Assembly: GCA_003151315.1 (NCBI GenBank) | Contig: PLXF01000044.1 | Span: forward strand, 3,544 to 22,252 | Direction of reading: 5' to 3' | DNA length: 18,709 nt | From: Parachlamydiales bacterium | GTDB lineage: Bacteria > Chlamydiota > Chlamydiia > Chlamydiales > SM23-39 | Shown here: one piece after another, positions 1-7,359 of the stretch | How the letters are laid out: each line of letters begins with the position of its first letter | How positions within the stretch are numbered: position 1 is the first letter of the stretch | Translations under genes and position numbers: made by a program | Notes under the pieces: model-generated | Seen by the model: the letters and a program-made list of their open reading frames with translations, nothing else | The model's database searches: none | What the model was told of the DNA's origin: nothing

Positions 1-25
1 GCTGGTTCGATTCCAGTTCTGGCCA
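1..25 (+). repeat. tRNA 3' end / left attachment repeat (att)
   Basis: These 25 bases are identical to 17579-17603. They read as a T-arm (stem GCTGG, loop TTCGATT, stem CCAGT) followed by the 3' acceptor strand TCTGGCC and the discriminator A. The rest of the tRNA would lie upstream of the window. The integrase gene begins 226 bases downstream, which is the standard arrangement for a tyrosine recombinase that integrates into a tRNA 3' end. By that rule the intact tRNA should be at this end. That it is tRNA-Phe is inferred from the longer copy at the other end. Confidence 0.75.
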
Positions 26-30
26 CATTT

Positions 31-171
31 CTCTTGCCGGAGAAAGCCGGACTATTGCCGGAGTAGCCAATTTCCTTAGATCACCCAAAGCAGGGTTTTC
101 AAATAGCTATTTGAAATCCGTTTTGGAGTGTCGATTCCGTCAAATTTGCGGCATCACTGTTTACACTCCTT
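31..171 (+). repeat. attachment-arm repeat, copy 1
   Basis: Several blocks here recur in the same order after the right tRNA copy: CTCTTGCCGGAG (31-42), a 22-base block starting CAATTTCC (68-89), TTTGGAGTGTCGATT (122-136) and ACACTCCTT (163-171). The second copy is at 17646-17785, with diverged sequence between blocks. In this copy a 26-base insert starting GCCGGACTATTG (46-71) is also found at 17404-17429. The segment lies between the att core and the integrase gene, so it may hold arm-type integrase sites. That role is inference. Confidence 0.6.
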
Positions 172-251
172 TTTAACTAACTGAAAATCAAGCGCTAAGA
201 TTTGTCTGTTACAGGACTTTAAATCTTTTAGCTGCTTGTTAGGGAGTCAAA

Positions 252-1307
252 ATGGGTTATATCCGTCCAAGGAAAATTATAGGTCAGAAAGATCGCTACC
301 AAGCTGAAGTTCGTCTCAAAGGTCATCCTACACTAACTGCTATGTTCGATCGGATCACAGATGCGAAAGCCTGGGTTCAAAAGGTTGAAGCAGATATTCG
401 CTGTGGGCGACAACAACTCTATTCGGAAGCCAAACGCCACACTTTTGAGGAGGCGGTTGAACGATATCTCAAGGAGCAACCGATATCGGTCGTTAAACGA
501 GGGCACCTACTTTGGTGGAAAAGAGAACTCGGCGCGCTTTACCTTCAAGATGTCAGACCTTCTATCATAAGTGAGAAAAAGCAAAAGCTTCTCTCAGAAA
601 AAACTAAAAAAGGGATTGTCCGTAGCAAAAGTACCTGTAATCGTTTTTTAGCGACATTGAGTCATATAATGAGCGTCTGCTTGAAGCAGTGGGAATGGGT
701 ATCAGAAAACCCCGTTAGAAAGATTCCCCGTGAACGGGAGCCGCGTGAAAGAACGAGATTTCTTAGCTCAGAGGAACGGCATCGATTTCTTGAAGCTTGT
801 AAGCAAAGTGATAATCCCTATCTTTTTACTTTTGTTGTCCTTCTTCTCAGCACTGGATGTCGCTACAACGAAATCAGATGTTTGAAGTGGCCCGATGTTG
901 ATCTTCACCAAGGAAAAATCACTATTACCAAATCCAAGAATTTGGACATGCGATCGGTTCCAGTTCGAGGGTTGGTATTAGATCTACTTCGAGATCTCGC
1001 ATCAAAAAGCGTTTCTATAGGCTATGTTTTCCCAAGTGAGAATAGAAGTAAGCCTCTAGAACTTCGAAGGGCCTTTAGAACCGCGATTAAGCGAGCAGAG
1101 CTTAGAGGGTTTCGGGGGCATGACTGCCGTCATTCATACGCCACAGAAATGTTAGCCCAAGGGCTTTCTCTTGGAGAGATCGGAATTTTACTTGGCCACC
1201 GATGCGTATCTATTACAAAAAAGTATGCTCATTTGGTTGAGTCAAGGTCTATCGATGCAGTTTCTAAAATGTCAGAACAGATTTTCAAGGATGTCGAACA
1301 TGGATAA
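252..1307 (+). CDS. int: tyrosine recombinase / phage-type integrase
   Basis: Site-specific tyrosine recombinase of 351 residues, probably catalysing integration and excision of this element at the tRNA site. The N-terminal part (about 1-60) resembles the arm-binding region of phage integrases, 62-155 is a core-binding SAM-like domain, and 165-345 is the catalytic domain. All catalytic residues can be placed: R204 in STGCR, a lysine at 227 or 229 in TKSKN, H290 and R293 in GHDCRH, H316 in LLGH, and the nucleophile Y325 in KKYAHL. The gene therefore looks intact. The ATG is preceded by AGGGAG at a good distance. It sits 226 bases inside the left tRNA repeat, and its last 8 bases overlap the next gene. 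Confidence 0.93.
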   Translation: MGYIRPRKIIGQKDRYQAEVRLKGHPTLTAMFDRITDAKAWVQKVEADIRCGRQQLYSEAKRHTFEEAVERYLKEQPISVVKRGHLLWWKRELGALYLQDVRPSIISEKKQKLLSEKTKKGIVRSKSTCNRFLATLSHIMSVCLKQWEWVSENPVRKIPREREPRERTRFLSSEERHRFLEACKQSDNPYLFTFVVLLLSTGCRYNEIRCLKWPDVDLHQGKITITKSKNLDMRSVPVRGLVLDLLRDLASKSVSIGYVFPSENRSKPLELRRAFRTAIKRAELRGFRGHDCRHSYATEMLAQGLSLGEIGILLGHRCVSITKKYAHLVESRSIDAVSKMSEQIFKDVEHG

Positions 1308-2139
1308 GAAAGTCAGAGATCTATATGCAGAGGGCTATTTGAACCGAGTTCTTTGCGTATTGAAAAGTTTGAGAACACAATTTTTTGGGCTTAGTTACGA
1401 AGTAGGATCAACAAAAACTTTAAAGCGAGATAAAAGCCATAAGTCGCTTTTGAAGACTTATATCCTTTATAAAAAGCATATTGCAGAAAATGAACACATC
1501 TTGGAGCAAGTCGATTTATATCTGTTTTTGAAGGAAGTGTTGGAAACGAAAGGCTTGTTGTCAGCCGAACATGAAGAACATCTATTCGGCAGCCTTGGAA
1601 TAAAAAGAAACTTCTCTGGTCTATCCAAGCGGCAAGAAAATATAGTCAAATTGCAGTCAGCGGGAGCTGCTTTTTGGCTTTTCAAGAAGAATAGAACTGG
1701 GCCGTTAGAAGAAGTAGCAGAAGAGCTTTTGGAGGAAAGCAATCCTCTGTACCCTTTGTTTGCAGGGCCGCGCTATCCAATGTACACAGAGCCACTTTTT
1801 ACTCCACGTGTAGCTCGGGGTCACTTAGCAGAAATTTTTGCATTACCAAAGAAGGCTGGACGTCCACCAGAAGAAAAGAAGATTTTTATTGATGGCCCAG
1901 TTCTCATTCCTCGAGTATTTCTTAAGCGTGACGCAGGCATTAATTTCCACAAACTGCGATGGGTAGTCACTTGGACTACCGTTTCTTTACGCGCACTCGG
2001 GTGCTCCCTTCAAGAAATTAAAAATTCGGAATTGATAACCCTTCATAAAGCTCCTCTCAGAGACATCTTCTCTCCGATCTGCGAGTTTTTGATCCATGAT
2101 TGGATTTTAGAGGCTTTTTCCAAAAGTGCTGAATTCTGA
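1300..2139 (+). CDS. hypothetical protein coupled to the integrase
   Basis: I do not recognise a family. I chose the ATG at 1300, which overlaps the integrase stop by 8 bases and has AAGGATG about 7 bases upstream. The open frame extends further left, but only inside the integrase. This gives 279 residues. The first half is rich in Lys, Leu and Glu and predicted helical. The second half has aromatic- and proline-rich stretches (YPLFAGPRYPMYTEPLF, about 150-166) and a GRPPEEKK linker near 188-195. No signal peptide or membrane segment is apparent. Position between integrase and excisionase-like genes suggests a role in maintenance or regulation of the element, but that is context only. Confidence 0.75.
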   Translation: MDKKVRDLYAEGYLNRVLCVLKSLRTQFFGLSYEVGSTKTLKRDKSHKSLLKTYILYKKHIAENEHILEQVDLYLFLKEVLETKGLLSAEHEEHLFGSLGIKRNFSGLSKRQENIVKLQSAGAAFWLFKKNRTGPLEEVAEELLEESNPLYPLFAGPRYPMYTEPLFTPRVARGHLAEIFALPKKAGRPPEEKKIFIDGPVLIPRVFLKRDAGINFHKLRWVVTWTTVSLRALGCSLQEIKNSELITLHKAPLRDIFSPICEFLIHDWILEAFSKSAEF

Positions 2140-2279
2140 GCTTCAAAATCGACCCCTGTATTAGGCAATTTTATCTAATTCCATCTCTGACAACTTGGTT
2201 CTTGTTTTGGTTTTTTAAGGAAATCTCCGGCAAGAGAGCTTTTAAAAATACCAAACAAGAACAAGATGTGGAGGCAATT

Positions 2280-2498
2280 TTGAAAAGTTATCTTACCAAA
2301 GAGCAAGCCATTGAGAAATACTCATTTCTTACAAGGAACATGCTTAAAAATCTTCTTTTTAAAGACATCGGAGGCTTTAGGAGCAAAGTAGTAAAAAAGC
2401 TCGGTAGACGGATTATTCTAGATGAGGAAGCCTTTCTGCTTTTTCTATCTAACTGTAGCGAAAATGAAGTAAGAGAAGGTGAGGATAGAAATGGCTGA
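2280..2498 (+). CDS. small excisionase / AlpA-like winged-helix DNA-binding protein
   Basis: A short protein with the layout of excisionase-type MerR-like domains: a helix-turn-helix (YLTKEQAIEKYSFLTRNML), then a basic wing (KVVKKLGRRIILDEEAF) and a final hydrophobic helix. Such proteins bend DNA to direct excision or act as transcription factors of satellites. I chose the TTG at 2280 because GGAGG lies 5 bases upstream, giving 72 residues. The frame is open back to a TTG at 2202 (98 residues), which lacks a ribosome binding site. The end overlaps the primase start by 8 bases, implying translational coupling. Confidence is good for a DNA-binding role and moderate for excisionase. Confidence 0.7.
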   Translation: MKSYLTKEQAIEKYSFLTRNMLKNLLFKDIGGFRSKVVKKLGRRIILDEEAFLLFLSNCSENEVREGEDRNG

Positions 2499-5154
2499 AC
2501 AAGAAAATTGGAGTGGAGCCGATTTGGGGTCGGCTCCTCTCTTCAAAGAAAAGCTAGAAAAAGAAACACCATCATACGATTTGCCTGGCAATTTTTACAC
2601 AAAAAAGCAATTCGATCTTGAGCAAGCATGTATTGATTTCATGTTAAAGCACTCTTTCCCCGTGGAAAAAATAGTGGCTGACAACTCCTGGCAGAGATTA
2701 TCCATCGATGGAGGTAAAGATGAAGATGAGTGGTACATTGCACATGCCGGCGTTTCAGTCAGAGGCAACTCGTGGTTGATGTGTTCTTTTGGTACATTTG
2801 CAGGGGGATTCCAACAATTTGGCACTTTTAAAAGCTGGGACAATGATATTGACCTCTCTCTTGAAGAACGCAAGGAACATGAACGAGGATTTACTGCATG
2901 GAAAGAAAAAAACAAGGAGCAAACAGCTAAAGCAGAGCGTGAGCGTATTCAAAAATCGCAAGATATTTGGAAGAATTCTTCTGAGGAACCTTTAGATCAA
3001 ATGGGTCACTTGGGATACCTGTCTCTAAAAAAAATAGGACGCTACGGAATCCGCTTCTCTCATACCTCATTCAATGACGGCACCAAAGAGTTCCCTCAAT
3101 GGAACCATTACTCGACTATCTTAATCCCTCTCAGAAACATAGATGGAGAAATCCAAGCTGTTCAACATATTCGGGCCGATGGGAAAAAGCGCATTTATGG
3201 CCCAAAAAAGGGCAACTTTCACATCATTGGTGATGTTACTCACAATAGCTGCATTTATATTGCTGAAGGGTACGCAACTGCTGCCAGCGTTTATGAAGCA
3301 AAAAGAATCCCAACAGTCGTCGGCTTTGATTGCGGCAATTTAGATCCTGTTATCACAACCCTTCGAAAGAAATACTCTAAGAATTCAATAGTAATCCTAG
3401 GCGATGATGATGTCGAAACGGAAGGAAATCCAGGGCGTACCAAGGCGGAAGCTGTTGCTAAAAAATACAGGTGCAAGGTGTTATTCCCTGTTTTTCCCGA
3501 AGATTTTAGGCTGCCGCCTAATCCAAGCGGAGAGAGGAAACGCCCTACGGATTGGAACGATTTGCATGTGTATTTTGGTGTAGAGCATATTCGTGAGCAA
3601 TTATTGGAGGAATGGTACAAAAAAAAGCCAATTCCATTTAAAGAAGTGCCTTTTCAATTCGACCTCTCCGTTCTCCCTGAAGAATTCACGAGGGCAATTA
3701 AAGAAGAATGTCGATTTATCAAATGCCCACAGGAAATTCTTATCTCAAGCGGCATGACTGTTTTGAATGCAGCGATAGGGAAGAGTGCCATTATTGAGGA
3801 ATTGCCTGGATTGGAACATTATCCACGTCAAGGATACGTCAATGTTCTGCAGCAGGGAACTAGAAAAAGCCAGGCATTTAAAGACATGAGCAAAAGTCTC
3901 GATGAGTACGAAAGAGATAAAAAAGTGGAGTGGGAATCAAGAATTAAATCTATTCAAGCAAAAAATTTTGCAATCGAAGATGAAATAAGACACCTAAAAA
4001 AGGGTAGAGGTAAAAATAATATTTCAAGTGAAGAATACACTCGTGAGGTTCAGAAATTAATCCTTAAAAAAGAAAAAATCCCACCGAAACCCAGGATCTG
4101 GACTTCAGATGTAACAGAACCGAGATTGTTCGAACTCATGGAGGAAAGAAATGGAGAGTTTGCGGTCATGTCGGGAGAAGGAAGAAGTATTGTCAATAAT
4201 ATCCTGGGGAAAACTAATGGCAGTGGAGAAACCAATGAATCTATCTATTTATCTGGGATATCAGGAGACAAAATTACAAGAGATAGAATTGGAACTAACG
4301 GAGAAAAGATAGACATGACAATTGATGATCCGTGTTTAAATTTTGGTGTGATGATCCAGCCAGACAAATGGGCTGAAATGGCAGAGTCGAAGAAATTACG
4401 AGAGTCAGGATTCATAGCGCGTCTTTTTGTTCTTTTCCCTGCATCAGAAATAGGATATAGAACTATATCCCCAACGGAACACCGAGGCCTGAAGGAAGTT
4501 GAAGTCGAGCCATTTCACGACAAGATCCGCTTGATTCTCAAATATAAAGACGAAAACAGGGATAAGAGATTCACACATAAAACGATACTTTCTCCTGAAG
4601 CGGCAAACGCCAGGGATTCGCTATTCAACAAAACTGAAATTAATCTCCGCCCAGGTAGGAAATTCTCTGAAGATGTGGTGAGTCAGGGACTCGGAAGTAA
4701 ATACGTTTCTCAAGTCTGCAAGCTTGCTCTTTCATTGCACATTTTTGGAACTCCTCATTTTCTGTTACAAGAGCAGTCGTATGTAACTTTAGAGACATGG
4801 AATCAAGCGGTAGTATTAGGGGGTTATTTTTTGCATGAAACTCTTAGAGCATTGCATTCCGTTAAATCGTCAAAACATGAAGTCTCGGTTGAAGAGAAGC
4901 TTGTATTCTGGTTATATGACCGCTTCATAGAAGGAAAGGTAACAAAAAGCCGAGATATCCAGCAACGATTTAGGCCTAAAATGAATGCAGAGGAGGCATC
5001 GTCAGTGTTAAAAAAAACGGAACAACATTATTGCGCTAGAATTAGTTATGCCGACGAGATCGAACTCCACCCGTTCATTCTGGAAAATGGCCTGGATTGG
5101 CTGAAAAGATCCTTTGTGCTTGCAGAAGAGAGAGAAGACGATGCTGGCGAATGA
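2491..5154 (+). CDS. Toprim / DUF3987-type replication primase
   Basis: Large replication protein of 887 residues, of the kind carried by plasmids, prophages and satellites. A Toprim domain is clear: the glutamate in IAEGYATAASV (E259), the acidic cluster GDDD (D305-D307), and the DWNDLH motif (about 354-359) common in plasmid primases. The C-terminal half fits DUF3987, a helicase-like family. It holds a poor Walker-A-like loop, QQGTRKS (about 454-460), in which the usual GK is RK. A charged coiled-coil stretch covers about 470-525. The ATG at 2491 has GAGG 6 bases upstream; a GTG at 2479 is the alternative. A repeat-rich candidate origin follows directly, matching a role in starting replication of the element. 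Confidence 0.85.
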   Translation: MAEQENWSGADLGSAPLFKEKLEKETPSYDLPGNFYTKKQFDLEQACIDFMLKHSFPVEKIVADNSWQRLSIDGGKDEDEWYIAHAGVSVRGNSWLMCSFGTFAGGFQQFGTFKSWDNDIDLSLEERKEHERGFTAWKEKNKEQTAKAERERIQKSQDIWKNSSEEPLDQMGHLGYLSLKKIGRYGIRFSHTSFNDGTKEFPQWNHYSTILIPLRNIDGEIQAVQHIRADGKKRIYGPKKGNFHIIGDVTHNSCIYIAEGYATAASVYEAKRIPTVVGFDCGNLDPVITTLRKKYSKNSIVILGDDDVETEGNPGRTKAEAVAKKYRCKVLFPVFPEDFRLPPNPSGERKRPTDWNDLHVYFGVEHIREQLLEEWYKKKPIPFKEVPFQFDLSVLPEEFTRAIKEECRFIKCPQEILISSGMTVLNAAIGKSAIIEELPGLEHYPRQGYVNVLQQGTRKSQAFKDMSKSLDEYERDKKVEWESRIKSIQAKNFAIEDEIRHLKKGRGKNNISSEEYTREVQKLILKKEKIPPKPRIWTSDVTEPRLFELMEERNGEFAVMSGEGRSIVNNILGKTNGSGETNESIYLSGISGDKITRDRIGTNGEKIDMTIDDPCLNFGVMIQPDKWAEMAESKKLRESGFIARLFVLFPASEIGYRTISPTEHRGLKEVEVEPFHDKIRLILKYKDENRDKRFTHKTILSPEAANARDSLFNKTEINLRPGRKFSEDVVSQGLGSKYVSQVCKLALSLHIFGTPHFLLQEQSYVTLETWNQAVVLGGYFLHETLRALHSVKSSKHEVSVEEKLVFWLYDRFIEGKVTKSRDIQQRFRPKMNAEEASSVLKKTEQHYCARISYADEIELHPFILENGLDWLKRSFVLAEEREDDAGE

Positions 5155-5524
5155 TTCGAATGAGGAGGGTCCTTATTTTGCCGGGAGTCTTCGGTCTGCT
5201 TGTAGAGTTCTCAAATGGTGGATTTTTGGCATTTGTAGATGCTTTATAGATAATGTATGCACCTGTAGACAGGCTATGAAAGAGCGTCTACAAGCAGAGT
5301 GGGCGCGGTTTTTCATAGAGAAGAATGTAAACAGTCAATGGATTTGTAGACGTTGTAGATGTTGCTTAGGAAATGGTCTTTGTTTTTTGAGAAAAGACAA
5401 GAATCCTACTAAAGGACAGCGTCAACAACGTCTACAAACCAATCTTTTAAACTTATATTTTCACAGGAGAAATAGCGATTCTGTAGACGATCTCTATTCC
5501 TCTGTCTGCAAGTGTATACATTAG
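5141..5524 (+). CDS. doubtful Cys/Arg-rich ORF across the repeat region
   Basis: An open frame of 127 codons from an ATG at 5141 overlaps the primase by 14 bases. It contains many Cys-Arg pairs (ICRCF, TCRQA, ICRRCRC), which come mostly from the repeated TGTAGA sequence read in this frame. No family is recognised and the ribosome binding site is weak (GAGAGAAG). All but the last of the repeats (5201-5429) are spaced by multiples of three, so a real coding sequence cannot be excluded. I think it more likely that this is a non-coding origin region that happens to be open. Confidence 0.25.
   Translation: MLANDSNEEGPYFAGSLRSACRVLKWWIFGICRCFIDNVCTCRQAMKERLQAEWARFFIEKNVNSQWICRRCRCCLGNGLCFLRKDKNPTKGQRQQRLQTNLLNLYFHRRNSDSVDDLYSSVCKCIH
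5201..5489 (+). repeat. iteron-like repeat cluster, candidate replication origin
   Basis: The octamer TGTAGACG and close variants occur nine times on both strands in under 300 bases. Plus-strand copies start at 5201, 5234, 5264, 5345, 5354 and 5482; minus-strand copies are at 5285, 5420 and 5429. The exact core TGTAGA/TCTACA is present eight times, far above chance. Two arrays of paired copies spaced 9 bases apart (5345/5354 and 5420/5429) face each other, with perfect 14-base inverted arms at 5343-5356 and 5425-5438. Lying directly downstream of the primase, it fits an iteron origin bound by an initiator. A regulatory array is the alternative. Confidence 0.55.
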
Positions 5525-5543
5525 CTACAAAGAGGTGGGTGAA

Positions 5544-5762
5544 ATGAGTAGGAAGCGGAAAGCAGTAAAAAATGAGATGTCAAGACAAGAAAACTTGTCG
5601 AAGTCTCTGCGCTTCAAAGTGGAGCGGTTCGAGAGGGCAATGAAAGGAGATGTGGATGCTTTAGTAGAGTGCGCATATGCATTCGGGCTGTGTAGCAAAG
5701 AGTCTTTAGATGATTACTACAAAAACAAGGAACGGTATGGCGACCAACAAGAGGAACAGTGA
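5544..5762 (+). CDS. small hypothetical protein downstream of the origin region
   Basis: A 72-residue charged protein of unknown family. The ATG at 5544 has GAGGTG six bases upstream and is preferred to the GTG at 5535. The N-terminal half is strongly basic (MSRKRKAVKNEMSRQ) and the C-terminal half is acidic and aromatic (SLDDYYKNKERYGDQQ), with a short hydrophobic helix (VDALVECAYAFGL) between. A small cytoplasmic DNA- or protein-binding function is plausible but not shown. Its TGA overlaps the ATG of the next small ORF (TGATG arrangement), so the following genes appear to be translated as a chain. Confidence 0.65.
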   Translation: MSRKRKAVKNEMSRQENLSKSLRFKVERFERAMKGDVDALVECAYAFGLCSKESLDDYYKNKERYGDQQEEQ

Positions 5763-5854
5763 TGAGGGGTCAGTTTTTCGGCACAGTCCCGCAGGAAAAA
5801 ATATCAAGAGGAAGCTCAAATATCTCGAGCATATATGAACGAAATTGGTACTGA
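5762..5854 (+). CDS. putative 30-residue small protein
   Basis: This short ORF fills almost the whole gap between its neighbours. Its ATG shares bases with the upstream stop (TGATG), has GAGG seven bases upstream, and its TGA lies 14 bases before the next gene's ATG. The peptide starts MRGQFFGTVPQEKISRGSS and is neither a signal peptide nor a membrane segment. No family is recognised. Spacing and coupling support translation; the short length means it could be chance. Confidence 0.4.
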   Translation: MRGQFFGTVPQEKISRGSSNISSIYERNWY

Positions 5855-5868
5855 TTTATGGAGAAGGC

Positions 5869-6423
5869 ATGGCTAGATATGAAAAAACACCACCTCCCCC
5901 TATAAAAGAGATCGAGGTTCCTCCATCTCTTGCCCCACTTATGCAAGCCTTCCACGTCGATTCGGAAAAGGAAGCCAAAATGCTGTTAGAAGCAGCAGCA
6001 TACGCGATTTACGGAAGAGAGGCCGAACCTGAAAATGAGTTCGATATTCTCAAGAAGAAGAGGGTCATATCAAAAGACGAATTAGAAGGTATTCTCTCTC
6101 TGATGAAGGGAATAAGCCCAAAAGACACGCTGGAAACGCTATATGCGGCTCAGATTGTAGTCAGCTATATGTTGGGGATGAGGAAGTTGTCTCAAAGTTA
6201 TCAAGGCGACCAAAAGCTTGGATTGAAATTGTTTCGGTTCTCCTGTGAAGCCATGCAGCAGTTACAGAGGCAAAGAAGTGGTGGAACTCAACATATCACG
6301 GTAAACTATAACTACAATGACCAGAGGAGTGTGCCTGCTCAGATAGTCACGTCACCTATGCCGATGACATTGCAACAACCTATCTCAAAAGCTGAGGATT
6401 GCAGATGCCCGTCCGAGGAGTAA
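5869..6423 (+). CDS. conserved helical mobile-element protein upstream of the HGG gene
   Basis: A 184-residue protein with no enzyme motif. The ATG at 5869 follows GGAGAAGG directly and is preferred over the upstream TTG at 5845. The N-terminal 30 residues are proline-rich (TPPPPIKEIEVPPS). Next comes a helical domain with the pattern SPKDTLETLYAAQIVVSYMLG and KLFRFSCEAMQQLQRQRSG, ending in a beta-like HITVNYNYND stretch. From memory, prophage and island proteins with the same layout (a screen of helices ending in basic residues, then a T-V-x-V-x-H/N-Y strand) often precede a Cys-rich HGG-motif gene, exactly as here. Their function is not known to me. Confidence 0.7.
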   Translation: MARYEKTPPPPIKEIEVPPSLAPLMQAFHVDSEKEAKMLLEAAAYAIYGREAEPENEFDILKKKRVISKDELEGILSLMKGISPKDTLETLYAAQIVVSYMLGMRKLSQSYQGDQKLGLKLFRFSCEAMQQLQRQRSGGTQHITVNYNYNDQRSVPAQIVTSPMPMTLQQPISKAEDCRCPSEE

Positions 6424-6635
6424 AAACTTGCGGGGCTCGATGCAGGAGTAAGGGTGGCGCTCCATGCGAACAGCCTGGCATGAAGAATGGGCGATGCAGA
6501 ATGCACGGTGGAGTCTTTTATAGGCGAGAAACGCACGGAGGGACAACATTGCGAGCAATAGCGAGGAGAAAAAAAGAACTCACTGTGTTAAAGGAAATGA
6601 AAACTGCACACAAAGAGATTTTGAAAGCACGCTAG
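6405..6635 (+). CDS. Cys-rich HGG-motif mobile-element protein
   Basis: A 76-residue basic protein with the signature of a widespread island and prophage family: a Cys-x-A pair (TCGARCRSKGGAPCEQPG), then KNGRCRMHGG, and a second HGG (THGGTTL). Family members usually read CGAKTRxGxPC...GRCRxHGG and are often misannotated; the four Cys/His positions suggest a small metal-binding fold. The ATG at 6405 has GAGGA seven bases upstream and overlaps the preceding gene by 19 bases, so the two are translationally coupled. It ends one base before a convergent membrane-protein gene. Function is unknown; a nucleic-acid-binding role is inference. Confidence 0.75.
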   Translation: MPVRGVKTCGARCRSKGGAPCEQPGMKNGRCRMHGGVFYRRETHGGTTLRAIARRKKELTVLKEMKTAHKEILKAR

Positions 6636-6636
6636 C

Positions 6637-7152
6637 CTACTCGCTAGAAGGCTTGATCTTAGCGCTATTATCAATCGACCTAGAGTCCTGTTTAAAGCCT
6701 TTGTAGATCCAACGACTGCAAAAAGATAGGATGAAAACAAGAAGATATAGGCACGTTGCTATTAAGACAGAATAAGATAGATTTCCAAACAAGTCCCAGC
6801 ATAGTGTTTTCGTTCTTTCTGAAGACGCTGCTTTCTTGTGTATTTGCAAATCAAAATCGGTGAATTTTTTTTGAAGATGTGCAACGATCTCTGCATCTGA
6901 ATAGCCTGCATCAATGGCCTCTTGGTATTTAAAACAATTAAAAGACCAACCTACAGAAGGGGTGGATTCCTCAGAGGTATTTGTCTCTTTTAGATCGCGT
7001 CGATATTGAGTCCATTCCGAAGTCAAATTTATTTGCTCAAGACCACGTTGATATTTTGACCAAGATAAGCAAGTTTCGCTAATAAGAAAAAAAAGGGATA
7101 GGACTCCAATAAATAAAATCGCTACCCTATGTAACCCTCTTTGAATACGCAT
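6637..7152 (-). CDS. two-TM membrane protein with a GYSDAEI motif
   Basis: A 171-residue membrane protein. TM1 is about residues 9-25 (RVAILFIGVLSLFFLI) and TM2 about 127-147 (YSVLIATCLYLLVFILSF). The loop of about 100 residues between them contains YQEAIDAGYSDAEIVAHL (76-93). That motif recurs from memory in short mobile-element membrane proteins, often facing the periplasm, and resembles a small helical hairpin. The ATG has AAGG about 7 bases upstream inside an 18-bp palindrome. It is the only minus-strand gene between the replication block and the XRE regulator, and it runs convergent with the HGG gene with a single-base gap. No function is assigned. Confidence 0.75.
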   Translation of the reverse strand: MRIQRGLHRVAILFIGVLSLFFLISETCLSWSKYQRGLEQINLTSEWTQYRRDLKETNTSEESTPSVGWSFNCFKYQEAIDAGYSDAEIVAHLQKKFTDFDLQIHKKAASSERTKTLCWDLFGNLSYSVLIATCLYLLVFILSFCSRWIYKGFKQDSRSIDNSAKIKPSSE

Positions 7153-7168
7153 TACAAAACCTTGTAAT
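7151..7168. promoter_or_regulatory. 18-bp perfect palindrome over the start of the membrane gene
   Basis: ATTACAA-AACC-TTGTAAT forms two 7-base arms around a 4-base spacer. It covers the first bases of the minus-strand gene and its AAGG ribosome binding site. The site lies in the divergent region shared with the XRE regulator, so it may be an operator or an RNA element controlling translation. This is inference from position. Confidence 0.4.
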
Positions 7169-7280
7169 TTAAATTTTGTTGTTTGTTTTATTCAGTTCTA
7201 TATATAAATAATTTAAAATTAAAAAATTACCATCATTAAACATAATTAACGTTATCCGGTGGAAGATAATATCATTTTAC

Positions 7281-7315
7281 TAGATTTAAAGTCTTTAGAT
7301 TTTAAGTCTCTAGAT
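7281..7315 (+). promoter_or_regulatory. tandem 15-bp repeats, candidate operator of the XRE regulator
   Basis: TAGATTTAAAGTCT (7281-7294) and TAGATTTTAAGTCT (7296-7309) differ at one base and repeat with a 15-bp period. A partial third copy, TAGAT, is at 7311-7315. They lie 45-79 bases upstream of the regulator ATG in a very AT-rich stretch. Repeated AGTCT half-sites are compatible with control-protein-type operators, but no footprint can be claimed. Confidence 0.45.
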
Positions 7316-7359
7316 AAGGGAGCTTTAGACGCATAGCCTTTCCTTATTTGAGGAAGATA

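Noticed and set aside
2595..4235. ORFs opposite or out of frame with the primase gene
   Set aside because: They are shadows of the strong primase frame, with unlikely compositions.
5201..5489. CRISPR array
   Set aside because: The repeats are only 8 bases, occur on both strands and have irregular spacing, unlike CRISPR repeats and spacers.
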